Source: Streptomyces alfalfae
GTDB lineage: Bacteria; Actinomycetota; Actinomycetes; Streptomycetales; Streptomycetaceae
Length of the DNA: 64,000 bases
Direction of reading: 5' to 3'
NCBI RefSeq assembly: GCF_004127445.1
Contig: NZ_QEXM01000017.1
Location: 1-64,000, forward strand
Positions 46,890 to 59,235 of this stretch are shown here, in pieces (positions within the stretch are counted from its first letter, which is position 1; every line of letters starts with the position of its first letter). A program made the position numbers and the translations under genes. The notes under the pieces were generated by a model, which did not search any database, was not told where the DNA came from, and saw only the letters and a list, made by a program, of their open reading frames with translations.

Positions 46890-48998
46890 ATGGGGGCCGC
46901 ACCGGCCGACGCCGCACCAGGGCGGAGCACCGCGCCACGACGCCGAAGGCGCGCCGTCCCCTGGGTCCTGCTGGGCCTGTGGATCGTGCTGCTGGCGATC
47001 GCCTCGCCCTTCGCCGCGAAGCTCGCCGACGTCCAGAACGACCGCGCCGTCGACTACCTGCCCGCCGGCGCCGGGTCCACCGAAGTGGCGTGCATCCAGG
47101 ACCAGTTGCCCGGCGGGGAGGCCACCGAACTGGTCCTCGTCTACCACCGGGACGGCGGGCTGACCGCCGCCGACCGCGCGACCGCCGGCGACCAGGTCAC
47201 CCGTATCGCCGGGGAACACCGACTCGTGTCCGAACCCGAGGGCGTGCCCTCCGAGGACGGCGCCACCCTGATGTACCCGGTCGTCAGCACCGAGCCGGGG
47301 CAGGACGAGGAGAAGCGGGACGCCCTCGTCGACGACATACGCGACACCGCCCGCGGCGGGGACGGGCTGAGCGCCGACGTCGGCGGGCCCGGGGCGCTGA
47401 CCACCGACGCGGGCAAGGTGTACGACTCGCTCGGCGGGCCCCTGCTCTACACCACCGCCGGCGTCGTCGCGGTCCTGCTCATCCTCATCTACCGCAGCCC
47501 GTTCCTCTGGCTCGTGCCGCTCGCCGTCGCGGGCGTCGCCGACTACCTCGCGATGGCCGTCGCCTACGGGCTCAACCAGGGCTTCGACACCTCCGTCAGC
47601 GGACAGAGCTCCGGCGTCATGACCATCCTCGTCTTCGGCGCGGGCACCGACTACGCCCTGCTGCTCGTCTCCCGCTACCGCGAGGAACTGCGCCGCTTCG
47701 AACGGCCTTACGACGCCATGGCCGCCGCCCTGCGCGGCTGCGGGCCCGCCGTGCTCGCCTCCTCGGGGACCGTCGCCGCCGGACTGCTCTGCCTGCTCGC
47801 CGCCGACCTCAACAGCAGCCGCGGCATGGGCCCGCTCGGCACCGTCGGCGTGCTCTGCGCGCTCGCGGCGATGACGACGCTGCTGCCCGCCGTCCTGGTG
47901 CTCCTCGGGCGGCGCGTGTTCTGGCCGCTCATCCCCGCCTTCGGCAGCACGCCCAAGCAGCGGCGCAACGTCTTCGCGGCGATGGGCGGCTCCGCAGGGC
48001 GCAGGCCGCTCACCGTCCTCGCGGGCGGCGTCGTGCTCCTCGGGGCGCTCGCGCTCGGGGCGCTGAACCTGCCCGGCGCCCTCAAGCAGGAGGACTCCTT
48101 CACCAAGACCCCGGAGTCCGTGACGGCCATGGAGACCCTCGCCGCCGCCTACCCCGGGCGCGGCACGCAGCCGATCACCGTCATGTCCCCGGCCGGCCGC
48201 GCCGACGAGGCCCTCGCCGAGATCCGGGACACGAAGGGCGTCGGCGCCGCCGAGCGGGGGCGCCGCAGCGAGGACTGGACCGAGATCTCCGTCATCGCCA
48301 CGGCCGCCCCCGAGTCCGCGGCGGAGGCGGCCACCATCGAGGCCCTGCGCGAGCGCCTCGACGGCTCCCACGTCGGAGGCGCCGGAGCCCAGCAGCTCGA
48401 CCTCAAGGAGACCAACGACCGCGACCGCGCCATCGTCGTGCCGCTCGTGCTCGCCGCCGTGCTCCTCGTCCTCGTCGCACTCCTGCGCAGCCTGGTCGCG
48501 CCGCTGCTGCTGCTCGCCGCGGTCGTCGCCGTCTGGGCCGCCTCGCTCGGCGTCGCGGGACTCGTCTTCGAGCCGCTCCTCGGCTTCGAGGGCACCGACC
48601 CGGGGCTCGGCCTGCTCTCGTTCGTCTTCCTCGTCGCGCTCGGGGTCGACTACGGGATCTTCCTGATGCACCGCATGCGCGAGGAGTGCCTGAACGGGGC
48701 CGAACCGGGGACGGCCGCGCTCACCGCACTGCGCACCACCGGCGGCGTCATCGCCTCCGCGGGCCTCGTGCTCGCGGCGACGTTCGCCGTGCTCACCAAC
48801 ATGCCGCTCGTCCAACTCGTCGAGCTGGGCTTCGTCATCGCGGTCGGCGTGCTCCTCGACACCTTCCTGGTGCGCACGTACCTGGTGACGAGCGCCGGCG
48901 TGGCGCTCGGCAGGAAGGTGTGGTGGCCGGGCCCGCTGTCCAAGGCGAGGCCCGCCCCCGCCGGCGAGCCGGCCCGCGAACCCGCCGGCGCCCTCTAG
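46890..48998 (+). CDS. MMPL family (RND-type) transporter
   Basis: Membrane protein of 702 residues with two repeats, each with one leading transmembrane helix, a large exported loop and a five-helix bundle. The motifs FGAGTDYALLLVSRYREEL and ALGVDYGIFLMHRMREE, with the paired Asp-Tyr of MMPL proton relays, are present in repeats one and two. Substrates may be lipids or drugs. AAGGAGG precedes ATG 46890. A two-component system follows 65 bp downstream and may sense the cell envelope or regulate this transporter. Confidence 0.9.
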   Translation: MGAAPADAAPGRSTAPRRRRRAVPWVLLGLWIVLLAIASPFAAKLADVQNDRAVDYLPAGAGSTEVACIQDQLPGGEATELVLVYHRDGGLTAADRATAGDQVTRIAGEHRLVSEPEGVPSEDGATLMYPVVSTEPGQDEEKRDALVDDIRDTARGGDGLSADVGGPGALTTDAGKVYDSLGGPLLYTTAGVVAVLLILIYRSPFLWLVPLAVAGVADYLAMAVAYGLNQGFDTSVSGQSSGVMTILVFGAGTDYALLLVSRYREELRRFERPYDAMAAALRGCGPAVLASSGTVAAGLLCLLAADLNSSRGMGPLGTVGVLCALAAMTTLLPAVLVLLGRRVFWPLIPAFGSTPKQRRNVFAAMGGSAGRRPLTVLAGGVVLLGALALGALNLPGALKQEDSFTKTPESVTAMETLAAAYPGRGTQPITVMSPAGRADEALAEIRDTKGVGAAERGRRSEDWTEISVIATAAPESAAEAATIEALRERLDGSHVGGAGAQQLDLKETNDRDRAIVVPLVLAAVLLVLVALLRSLVAPLLLLAAVVAVWAASLGVAGLVFEPLLGFEGTDPGLGLLSFVFLVALGVDYGIFLMHRMREECLNGAEPGTAALTALRTTGGVIASAGLVLAATFAVLTNMPLVQLVELGFVIAVGVLLDTFLVRTYLVTSAGVALGRKVWWPGPLSKARPAPAGEPAREPAGAL

Positions 48999-49063
48999 GA
49001 AGTCCCGCACCCGGGGCGTCCCTCCCCTGCCGGAGCGGCGCCCCCCTGACGGAGGATGCAACG

Positions 49064-50308
49064 GTGGACGCCACCCGAAGCCCGGACAGGAGCGCTTCCG
49101 CCCTCGCCGGGTTCCCCGGCCCGCGCCGTCGGCCCGTGGGCCCGGCGCGGGCCCTGCGCGACGACGCGCTGCTCACCGCCGCCGCGGCACTGTCCGCCGT
49201 GGTCATCGGCGGGGGACGGCCCGACGGCCACCCCCTCGACGCCCTCGGCTGGACCCTGCTGCTGGTGGCGCATCTGCCGCTGGTGTGGCGTCGCCGCGCC
49301 CCGCTGCTCTCCTTCCTCTGCCTGATCCTCTGCCTCGCGCCGTACCACGGCATGGACTACGACCACACGGCGCCCGTGGCCGCCGCCATGATCGGCCTCT
49401 ACACGGTCGCCGTGAGCGGCAGGCCGCTGCGCACCGCGCTCGTCGGCTCCGCCGTCATCGGCCTGATGCTCTCGGTGAAGTTCGGCCAGGGCGTCAGCGA
49501 GGGCCGCGAGGCGCTGCGGGTCACCGGCTGGATCGTGGCGCTCCTGCTGATCGGCGTCTACGTACGGGTCCACCGCCAGTACATCGCCTCCGTCGTCGAG
49601 CGCGCGGAACGCGCCGAGCGCACCCGCGAGGAGGAGGCCCGCCGCAGGGTCGCGGAGGAGCGGCTGCGGGTCGCCCGCGACCTGCACGACCTGCTCGCGC
49701 ACAGCATCACCCTGATCGGCGTCCAGACCTCCGTCGCCGCGCACGTCCTCGCCGCCGACCCGGACCGCCTGGACCGCGCGGCCGTGGCCAAGGCCCTGGA
49801 CGACGTGGCCGGCACGTGCCGCGCGGCCCGCGGTGAACTCCGCGCCACGCTCGAAGTGCTGCGGTCGGGCGTCGACGACGGCACGCAGGAGGCCAGGGGT
49901 CCGCTGCCCGGCCTCGACGGCCTCCCCGACCTCGCCGAGGCGGCCCGCACCGCGGGGGCCCGCGTCGAACTGAGCGTCGGCCCGCGCGAGGCCCCGCCCG
50001 CCGTGGGCGCCGCCGCGTACCGCATCGTGCAGGAGGCGCTGACCAACGCCGTGCGGCACGCGGGCCCCGACCTGACGGTGCGCGTGGCCGTACGCACCCG
50101 GGACGCCGCCCTCGCCGTGACCGTGACGGACGACGGCGCCGGAGGCCGCCACGAGGCCGCGCACACGCCGGGGTTCGGGCTCATCGGCATGCGGGAGCGG
50201 GCCCGCACCGTCGGCGGCACCCTGGAGGCGGGCCCGCGGGCCGAAGGGGGTTTCATGGTCTCCGCGCTGCTGCCGCTCGCGCCCACCGCCCAGGGAGGCC
50301 TCACATGA
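49064..50308 (+). CDS. Two-component sensor histidine kinase (NarL-type partner)
   Basis: Membrane kinase of 414 residues. Four to five hydrophobic segments (about 35-165) are followed by a short coiled coil, HisKA_3 with His208 in ARDLHDLLAHSITL, and HATPase_c with EALTNAVRHAG and GFGLIGMRERA. GGAGG (49051-49055) is eight nt before GTG 49064. It overlaps the response regulator gene as ATGA and is probably in one operon with the MMPL transporter. Confidence 0.93.
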   Translation: MDATRSPDRSASALAGFPGPRRRPVGPARALRDDALLTAAAALSAVVIGGGRPDGHPLDALGWTLLLVAHLPLVWRRRAPLLSFLCLILCLAPYHGMDYDHTAPVAAAMIGLYTVAVSGRPLRTALVGSAVIGLMLSVKFGQGVSEGREALRVTGWIVALLLIGVYVRVHRQYIASVVERAERAERTREEEARRRVAEERLRVARDLHDLLAHSITLIGVQTSVAAHVLAADPDRLDRAAVAKALDDVAGTCRAARGELRATLEVLRSGVDDGTQEARGPLPGLDGLPDLAEAARTAGARVELSVGPREAPPAVGAAAYRIVQEALTNAVRHAGPDLTVRVAVRTRDAALAVTVTDDGAGGRHEAAHTPGFGLIGMRERARTVGGTLEAGPRAEGGFMVSALLPLAPTAQGGLT

Positions 50309-50973
50309 CGATCCGCGTCCTGCTCGCCGACGACCAGACGCTGGTACGCGCCGCCTTCGCGATGCTCGTCGAATCGGCGCCGGACATGGAGGTCGTGGGC
50401 CAGGCGGACACCGGCCGCACGGCCGTCGCCCTGGCCCGCACCGAGCGGGCCGACCTCGTCGTCATGGACATCCGCATGCCCGACCTCGACGGCATCGAGG
50501 CGACGCGGCTGCTCGCCGCCGACGAGGACCTGGCGGGCGTGAAGGTCCTCATGCTGACGACGTACGACACGGACGAGCACGTCGTCGAGGCGCTGCGCGC
50601 GGGCGCGTCCGGCTTCCTGGTCAAGGACACCAGACCCGCCGATCTGCTCGACGCCATCCGCACGGTCGCGGCCGGCGAGGCCCTGCTGTCGCCGGGCCCC
50701 ACCGCGCGCCTCATCGCCCGCGTCCTGCGGGCCCCGGACGCCCCCGCCCTGGCCGCGGGCGGCGGCCCCGAGGGCCTCACGGACCGCGAGCGGCAGGTCC
50801 TGGCGCTGGTGGCCCGCGGCCTGAACAACACGGAGGTGGCCGACGCGCTGGGCCTCAGCCCGCTGACGGCCAAGACGCACGTGAGCCGCATCATGGGCAA
50901 GCTGGGCGCCAGGGACCGGGCCCAACTGGTGATCGTGGCGTACGAGTCCGGGCTGGTGGCGCCGGGAGGGTGA
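50305..50973 (+). CDS. LuxR/NarL-type response regulator
   Basis: Regulator of 222 residues. The receiver domain has Asp55 in LVVMDIRMPDLDG and Lys in FLVKDTRP; the C-terminal LuxR helix-turn-helix contains LTDRERQVLALVARGLNNTEVADALGLS-like sequence at about 154-182. It overlaps the kinase gene by 4 nt and is its partner. Targets may include the upstream MMPL gene, but no operator was found. Confidence 0.95.
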   Translation: MTIRVLLADDQTLVRAAFAMLVESAPDMEVVGQADTGRTAVALARTERADLVVMDIRMPDLDGIEATRLLAADEDLAGVKVLMLTTYDTDEHVVEALRAGASGFLVKDTRPADLLDAIRTVAAGEALLSPGPTARLIARVLRAPDAPALAAGGGPEGLTDRERQVLALVARGLNNTEVADALGLSPLTAKTHVSRIMGKLGARDRAQLVIVAYESGLVAPGG

Positions 50974-51005
50974 GGGGGCTTTCCGCGCCGCGCCCGGCCG
51001 CCCCC

Positions 51006-51935
51006 CTACAGCAGCCCCGCCGCCGTCAGGTGCTCGGCCACCGTCTTCGTCTCCTCGGGGGAGAGCGGGATCTGGGGGGCCGCCGTGGCCGGGCAGGTGA
51101 TGACGCCGCGCAGGTGCAGCGCCGCCTTGAAGGCGCCGAGCGCCGACGAGCTGGGGCCCATGCGGGCCGGGTCGCCCGCCCTCACCATGCCGAACAGGGC
51201 GCACAGGCGCTCCTGTTCGGTCCTGGCCCGCGGCCAGTCGCCCGCGCGGCAGGCGCGGTACAGGCGGGCGTACCCGGCGGGGTCGACGTTCCCGAGGCCC
51301 GGCACCACGCCGTCCGCGCCCATGGCCAGCGCCGAGTCGGCCGTCAGCTCGGAGCCGGTCAGGGCGGCGAAGGGGCCGGTCAGCGCCCGTTTCCCGACGA
51401 CCACCTCCCGGAAGCCGGCCTCGTCGCCGCTGGAGTCCTTCAGGCCCGCGAGCACCCCGTCGGCGGCCAGTTCGAGGACCGCTCCCGCGGTCAGCTTCGT
51501 GTGCACCGACGACGGCAGGTCGTACGCGATGAGCGGCGCCCCGGAGCCCTGGGCGACCGACCGGAAGTGGCCCATCACCTCGGCGGGGTGCGTGCGCGTG
51601 TAGAAGGGCGCGGTGACCACGGCGGCGTCCGCGCCCGCCTTGGTGAGGGCGCGGACGTGGTCGAGGACGCGGGGCGTCGTCATGTCGATGGCCCCGGCGA
51701 GGACGGGCACCTGCCCGGCGACGTGGCGGACGACCGTGTCGAGCACCAGCGCCCGCTGCCGGTCGGTGAGGTAGGCGACCTCCGAGGTCGAGCCGAGCAC
51801 GAAGAGGCCGTCGACGCCGCCCGCCACCAGGTGGTCCACGAGCCGGACCAGCGAGGCCGTGTCCACCTCGCGCTCCGGTGTCAGCGGCGTGCAGACGGGT
51901 GGTACGACACCGCTGAGCGGGGCCGGAAGGGTCAT
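51006..51935 (-). CDS. DapA-family lyase/synthase
   Basis: Class I aldolase of 309 residues in the dihydrodipicolinate synthase/N-acetylneuraminate lyase superfamily. Schiff-base Lys166 is in GLKDSSGD, Tyr138 in AYDLP, and GSTSE is the carboxylate-binding loop. Superfamily members act on pyruvate or 2-keto sugar acids; which one applies cannot be told. It is the last gene of an ABC-importer operon and overlaps the ATPase gene by 4 nt, so it probably processes the imported compound. It is unlikely to be the lysine-pathway DapA. Confidence 0.88.
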   Translation of the reverse strand: MTLPAPLSGVVPPVCTPLTPEREVDTASLVRLVDHLVAGGVDGLFVLGSTSEVAYLTDRQRALVLDTVVRHVAGQVPVLAGAIDMTTPRVLDHVRALTKAGADAAVVTAPFYTRTHPAEVMGHFRSVAQGSGAPLIAYDLPSSVHTKLTAGAVLELAADGVLAGLKDSSGDEAGFREVVVGKRALTGPFAALTGSELTADSALAMGADGVVPGLGNVDPAGYARLYRACRAGDWPRARTEQERLCALFGMVRAGDPARMGPSSSALGAFKAALHLRGVITCPATAAPQIPLSPEETKTVAEHLTAAGLL

Positions 51936-52968
51936 GGGTGCTCCCTGGTCGTCGGTGCGGGGGCCGTGGCGGCGGCCTGGGCGACGAGGTCGTGGGTCGA
52001 CTCGCCCTCGTCCACGGGGTGGTGGCAGCGGAACGTGTGCGCGGGGCCCGCGTCCTCGGCGTCCGGCATGGCGGCGGCGCACGCGTCGTCCGCCTTCCAG
52101 CAGCGCGTGCGGAACGGGCAGCCGCTCGGCGGCCGTGTCGCCGACGGCACGGGGCCCACCAGCGGGATCGGGTCGATGGGGTCGAGCAGTCCCGGCGTGG
52201 CGGAGAACAGGGCGCGCGTGTACGGGTGCCGGGCGCGGTCCAGGATGTCCCGCGCGGGCGACTCCTCCACGATGCGGCCCAGGTACATGGTGACGACGCG
52301 GTCGCTCATCCTGCGTACGGTCTGGATGTCGTGCGACACGAAGACCAGGGCCAGGCCCAGGCGTTCCTTGAGGTCCAGGAGGAGGTTGAGGATCTGGGCG
52401 CGGACGGAGACGTCCAGGGCGCTGGTCGGCTCGTCGGCCACGACCAGGTCCGGTTCCAGGGCCAGGGCGCGCGCGATCGCCACGCGTTGCCGCTGGCCGC
52501 CGCTGAGCCGGCCGGGCAGCCCGTCCGCCAGGCCCGGCGGGAGCCCCACCAGGTCCATCAGCTCTTTCACGCGCTCGTCCCGCTGCTTGGGGCCGCCCCG
52601 TCCGTGGACGTCCAGGGGGTCGCGGAGGATGCGGCGTACGGGGAGCCTGCGGTTCAGGGCCGTGGCGGGGTCCTGGAAGATCATTCCCGTGCCTGTGCCG
52701 ATCGCCTCGCGGCGGGCCGCGGGGGACATGGTCCAGAGCTCCTCGCCCCGGAACGTCACCGTGCCGGTGGAGGGCCTCTGGATGCCTACCAGGGTGTGCG
52801 CCAGGGTGGTCTTGCCGCAGCCGGACTCTCCTACGACGCCGACCGTCTCGCCTCGGGCGATCGTGAGCGTCGCCGCTGTCAGGGCGTGGACCGTGTCCCT
52901 GGACCAGAGGCCGCCGGTCCGTGCCCTGTGGACGACGTGGACCGCGTCGAGCTCGGCGAGTGGGGTCG

Positions 52969-52972
<4 letters not shown>
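51932..52972 (-). CDS. ABC transporter ATP-binding protein (OppF/DppF type)
   Basis: ATPase of 346 residues. Walker A is GESGCGKTT, signature [15 protein letters not shown], Walker B LVVADEPTSALD, followed by the H-loop VSHD. The C-terminal oligopeptide-type domain carries a Cys cluster (CPFRTRCWKADDAC and CHHP) that may hold an iron-sulfur cluster, as in DppD/OppD. ATG 52972 overlaps the upstream gene as ATGA, and its stop overlaps the DapA-like gene. Confidence 0.93.
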
Positions 52973-55014
<2,042 letters not shown>

Positions 55015-55045
55015 CAGCGGGCCTCTTCCGGGTGCGGCGCGGCCA

Positions 55046-56005
55046 TCAGGCGGAGCCCCTCAGACGTGGATTGACCAGCAGGTGGAGGATGTCGATGACG
55101 AGGTTCACGACGACGAAGCCGACGGCGGTGGTGATGACGACGCCCTGCACGACGGCCGGGTCGCCGTTCTTCACGGCGTCGATCATCAGCTTCCCCATGC
55201 CCGGCAGCGAGAAGATCGTCTCGATGACGACGGCGCCGCCGAGCAGATAGCCCACGCGCAGCCCGAGCACGGTGAGCGGGTTGATGAGGGCGTTGCGGAG
55301 CACGTTGCGGCCGACGACCACCACGGGAGGCAGGCCGTTGCCGATGGCGGTGCGGACGTAGTCCTTGTCCAGTTCCTCGACCACGGCCGTGCGGATGATG
55401 CGGGTGAGGCCCGCCGCGACCGGCAGCGAGAGCGCGAAGGCGGGCAGGGTCATCGTCCTGAGCCAGCCGGTGAGGGAGTCGGCGGGGTTGATGTAGCCGC
55501 CGGTCGGGAACCAGCCGAGGTCGACGGCGAGGTACTGGATCATCAGCAGCGCCAGCCAGAAGCCGGGCGCCGCGACGCCGGTCAGGGAGATGACGCGGAT
55601 GAGCTGGTCCGGCAGCCCGTCGCGGTGGATGGCCGCCGTCACGCCGAGGGTGAGCGAGAGCACCACGGCGATGCCGAGCCCCAGGAAGGTGAGCTGCATG
55701 GTGAGCGGCAGGGCGGTCATGACCTGGTCGAGGACGGGGGAGCGGTTGAGGACGCTGATGCCCATGTCGCCCTGGAGCAGGTCCCCTACAAAGGCGATGT
55801 AGCGGGCCGGCAGCGGATCGAGCAGCCCGTTCTCCTCGCGGAAGTCGTGCAGCTGCTCGGGGGTGGGGTTGGCGCCCTGGAAGAACGCGGAGGCCGGGTC
55901 GACGTCCGAGAACCGCATGACGAGGAAGACGAAGAGGACGATCCCGAGGAGCAGGGGGACGAGCAGGGCGATGCGGCGGGCCAGAATCCTGACGACTGCG
56001 GTCAC
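55046..56005 (-). CDS. ABC transporter permease (DppB/OppB type)
   Basis: Permease of 319 residues with six hydrophobic segments. The first is near residues 12-32 (IALLVPLLLGIVLFVFLVM). An ELDKDYVRTAIGNGLPPVVVVGRNVLRNALI-type coupling region lies in the C-terminal half. It forms the heterodimer with the DppC half of the fused protein. The GTG start at 56005 is 37 bp after the binding-protein gene. Confidence 0.93.
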   Translation of the reverse strand: MTAVVRILARRIALLVPLLLGIVLFVFLVMRFSDVDPASAFFQGANPTPEQLHDFREENGLLDPLPARYIAFVGDLLQGDMGISVLNRSPVLDQVMTALPLTMQLTFLGLGIAVVLSLTLGVTAAIHRDGLPDQLIRVISLTGVAAPGFWLALLMIQYLAVDLGWFPTGGYINPADSLTGWLRTMTLPAFALSLPVAAGLTRIIRTAVVEELDKDYVRTAIGNGLPPVVVVGRNVLRNALINPLTVLGLRVGYLLGGAVVIETIFSLPGMGKLMIDAVKNGDPAVVQGVVITTAVGFVVVNLVIDILHLLVNPRLRGSA

Positions 56006-56042
56006 GCGTGCGGCTCCTGAGCTTCGTTGGACCGGCGCCCGG

Positions 56043-57707
56043 TCAGGCCCACTTGGCCCGGAGCAGGTTGATCCCCGGGTAGGGCTGGGGCTGGACGCCG
56101 CTGATCTTCTTCGGGTCCCAGGCGGTCATGAGTTCGTTGTGCACGACCGGATAGAGCACGGCCTGCTCGGCCACGGTGTCGATGTAGTCCTGGATCATGG
56201 CCCGCTTGCGGGAGGCCTCCGGCTCGCGGGTGGCCCGGTCCATGTCCGTGAAGAGCCGCTTGGCGGTGGGGTTCCCCGCCCAGCGCGCGTAGCCCATCCA
56301 GATGTTCCGGGGGCCGTAGTTGTAGCGCATGATCAGGTCGGCGTCGAGGCCGAACTGGTTGGGGTTGGAGGCCGCCGCGACGATCTGGAAGTCCTTCTTC
56401 TGGTCCAGCTTGGTGAAGACGGCGGTGGTCTCCTGGGGGTCGAGGGTGACCTCGACGCCGAGCTTCTCCCAGCCGTCCTTGATGGTGGGCAGGCAGTCGA
56501 CGATCCAGCTCACGTTGACGGCCATGAGGTTCACGCCGAACTTGCCCGCCCCGGCCTCCTTGAGGAGCTTCCGCGCCTTCGCCAGGTCGTAGCCGTAGAC
56601 CGTCTTCGCGGGCCGGTAGGAGGGGTTGGACTCGTTGAGGAAGGACGTCGAGGCCCTGCCGTGGCCCCGCAGCGCGGCCTCGATCATCTTCTCGCGGTCG
56701 ATGGCGTAGTGCAGGGCCTGCCGCACGCGCACGTCGTCGAACGGCTTGTGCGCGGTGTTGAAGAGCAGGAACAGGTTGTTCATCCCGGCGCCGCCCTCGA
56801 CGGTGAGGCCGCCCTTCTTGAGCTGCCCGATGTTGGCGTAGGGGATGTTGTCGGAGATCTCCGCGTCCGCGCCGGCGCCGGAGATCTTCGCGACGCGGGG
56901 CGCGGCGTCCACGATGGTCAGCCAGTTCATCTTCTTGAAGGCGGCCTTGCGGGGGCCGTTGTAGTCCGCGAAGGCCTCGAAGGTGGTGTTCGACTTCGGG
57001 TGGTGCGCGGTCATCCGGTACGGGCCCGAGCCCACCGTCTTGCCCTTGGTGGCCTCGTCCCAGGCGCCGGGCTCGCCGAAGACGTGCTTCGGCATGATCT
57101 TGGCGAGGGAGAGCCGGGCGGCGCCGTCGGGGAAGGGGAACTTCAGGATCAGCTCCACGGACGTCGCCCCGGTCTTCCTGACCTCCTTCAGCCAGCTCTC
57201 GAAGAAGCCCTTGGCCAGCGTCTGGGTCTTCGGGTCGAGGATGCGGTCGAAGACGAACACCACGTCGTCCGCGGTGACCGGCTTCCCGTCGTGCCACTTC
57301 GCGCCGGGCCGCAGGGAGAACGTCCACGTGGTCGCCTTGAGGTCGTTCGGCACCTCCGTGGCGAGCGCCGCGTACGGCTCGCGGCTGATCGGGTCGGCGC
57401 CGAGCAGCCCCTCGTAGATGTGTTCGTTCCCCGCCATGGCGAAGGCGGACGCCGTCTGGGTCGGGTCCCAGCTGCCGTCGTTGCCGTAGCCGATGACGGC
57501 CGTGAGCGTGGAGTCGCCGCCCTGCCCGCCGTCCCCGGTCTCGTTGGTCGACTCGGGCCCCGCCGAGCAGGCCGCGAGCGTGCCGCTCAGGGCGGCGGCC
57601 GTGCCGAGCGCCCCGCTGTATCTGAGGAAGGACCTGCGGTCCGGCGCGGGTGGCGGTCCGAGCCGCGAGCCGTGCCGCGACGTGCTCCGAGGGGTCGAAT
57701 CGCTCAC
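56043..57707 (-). CDS. ABC substrate-binding lipoprotein (SBP family 5)
   Basis: Protein of 554 residues. A twin-arginine-like DRRSFLRYSG (Arg24, Arg25) and lipobox LAAC (Cys47) suggest Tat export and lipid anchoring. The mature domain has the SBP_bac_5 pattern: EHIYEGLLGAD, WTFSLRPGAKWHDGKPVTADDVVF, VRQALHYAIDREKMI. These bind dipeptides, oligopeptides, nickel chelates or glycans. The operon's DapA-like enzyme hints at a small organic acid or amino-sugar derivative. GTG 57707 is the start; the open frame upstream is not coding. Confidence 0.92.
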   Translation of the reverse strand: MSDSTPRSTSRHGSRLGPPPAPDRRSFLRYSGALGTAAALSGTLAACSAGPESTNETGDGGQGGDSTLTAVIGYGNDGSWDPTQTASAFAMAGNEHIYEGLLGADPISREPYAALATEVPNDLKATTWTFSLRPGAKWHDGKPVTADDVVFVFDRILDPKTQTLAKGFFESWLKEVRKTGATSVELILKFPFPDGAARLSLAKIMPKHVFGEPGAWDEATKGKTVGSGPYRMTAHHPKSNTTFEAFADYNGPRKAAFKKMNWLTIVDAAPRVAKISGAGADAEISDNIPYANIGQLKKGGLTVEGGAGMNNLFLLFNTAHKPFDDVRVRQALHYAIDREKMIEAALRGHGRASTSFLNESNPSYRPAKTVYGYDLAKARKLLKEAGAGKFGVNLMAVNVSWIVDCLPTIKDGWEKLGVEVTLDPQETTAVFTKLDQKKDFQIVAAASNPNQFGLDADLIMRYNYGPRNIWMGYARWAGNPTAKRLFTDMDRATREPEASRKRAMIQDYIDTVAEQAVLYPVVHNELMTAWDPKKISGVQPQPYPGINLLRAKWA

Positions 57708-57940
57708 AGTGTCTCCCTGCCTGCCGGAAGAGGTCCCACGTCCTACGTCATGGGGGGCGTGGCGACCATAGGAGCGCGGAGGGGGTCGGTCAAGGGCCCG
57801 CACAAGGTGTCGCACAAGGTGTCGGGCGGGCATCGCCGCAGGACCACCCCGTGAAACGCCCGCACCGCCCACCGGCCCCGCTTTGTATCCTCGCCGGGCG
57901 GCACCCACTCCCCGAAGCGGCATCTGCGAGAGGCGACACC

Positions 57941-59218
57941 ATGACCACCGAGCTCAGCCCCGACGCCCCGGCCCCGGTCGGCCCGCTGGAGCGGGCCCGC
58001 GGGGAGTACGAGGACCTCGCGGCGCGCGGGCTCTCCCTCGACCTCACCCGCGGCAAGCCCGCTCCCGAGCAGCTCGACCTCTCCGAGGACCTGCTGAGCC
58101 TGCCCGGCGGGCGTCACACCGCCGCCGACGGCACCGACGTGCGCAACTACGGCGGCCTCCAGGGGCTCCCCGAGCTGCGCGAGATCTTCGCCGACCTGCT
58201 CCAGGTCCCGGCCGCGCAGCTCCTCGCCCTCGGCAACTCCAGCCTGGAGCTGATGCACGACTGCATCGTGCACGCCCTGCTCGGCGAGGTGCCCGGCGCG
58301 ACGTCGCGCTGGGTGGACCAGGAGCGCGTCGCGTTCCTCTGCCCCGTGCCCGGCTACGACCGGCACTTCGGCCTCTGCGAGCGCTTCGGCATCGACATGA
58401 TCCCCGTGCCGATGACGGCCGAGGGCCCCGACATGGACGAGGTCGAGCGGCTCGCCGCGGAGGACCCGGCCGTCAAGGGCATCTGGTGCGTGCCGAAGTA
58501 CAGCAACCCCGACGGCGTCTCGTACAGCGACGAGACGGTCGCCCGCCTGGCCCGCATGGAGACCGCCGCCCCCGACTTCCGGATCTTCTGGGACAACGCC
58601 TACGCGGTCCACCATCTCACCGACGAGCCGGTCGAGATCGCCGACATCCTCGGCGCCTGCGCCGAGGCGGGCCACCCCGACCGCGCCTTCGTCTTCGGCT
58701 CCACATCGAAGATCACCGCGGCCGGCGCGGGCGTCGCCTTCTTCGGCTCCTCGCCCGCGAACGTGACGTGGCTCCTCGCCAAGAACGCCAAGCGGTCGAT
58801 CGGCCCCGACAAGATCAACCAGCTGCGCCACGTCATGTTCCTGCGCGACGCCGACGGCGTGCGGGCGCACATGGAGCGGCAGCGCGCGCTGCTCCAGCCC
58901 AAGTTCGAGGCGGTCGCCCGCATCCTCGACGCCGAGCTGGGCGGCACGGGCCTCGCCACCTGGACGGCGCCCAAGGGCGGCTACTTCGTCACCCTCACCG
59001 TCCCCGACGGCTGCGCCAAGGAGGTCGTGAAGCGCGCCGCCGAGGCCGGCATCGTGCTGACCCCGGCAGGCGCCACCCACCCCTACGGCGACGACCCGCG
59101 CGACGCGGTCATCCGCGTCGCGCCCAGCTACCCGGGCCTCGCCGAACTGGAGCAGGCCATCCACGGCCTCACGGTCTGCGTCCGCCTGGTGGGTCTGGAG
59201 CAGCAGGCGGCCCGCTAG
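57941..59218 (+). CDS. PLP-dependent aspartate aminotransferase (type Ic)
   Basis: Fold-type I aminotransferase of 425 residues. Pyridoxal phosphate Lys257 is in GSTSKITAAGAG; WCVPKYSNPDGVSYS, WDNAYAVHHL and the C-terminal VIRVAPSYP with substrate-binding Arg are present. This pattern matches the AspT-like class Ic aspartate aminotransferases of actinobacteria, so it likely interconverts aspartate and oxaloacetate. ATG 57941 follows GAGAGG. It diverges from the ABC importer operon. Confidence 0.85.
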   Translation: MTTELSPDAPAPVGPLERARGEYEDLAARGLSLDLTRGKPAPEQLDLSEDLLSLPGGRHTAADGTDVRNYGGLQGLPELREIFADLLQVPAAQLLALGNSSLELMHDCIVHALLGEVPGATSRWVDQERVAFLCPVPGYDRHFGLCERFGIDMIPVPMTAEGPDMDEVERLAAEDPAVKGIWCVPKYSNPDGVSYSDETVARLARMETAAPDFRIFWDNAYAVHHLTDEPVEIADILGACAEAGHPDRAFVFGSTSKITAAGAGVAFFGSSPANVTWLLAKNAKRSIGPDKINQLRHVMFLRDADGVRAHMERQRALLQPKFEAVARILDAELGGTGLATWTAPKGGYFVTLTVPDGCAKEVVKRAAEAGIVLTPAGATHPYGDDPRDAVIRVAPSYPGLAELEQAIHGLTVCVRLVGLEQQAAR

Positions 59219-59235
59219 CCGGGGGTCCCGTCCCG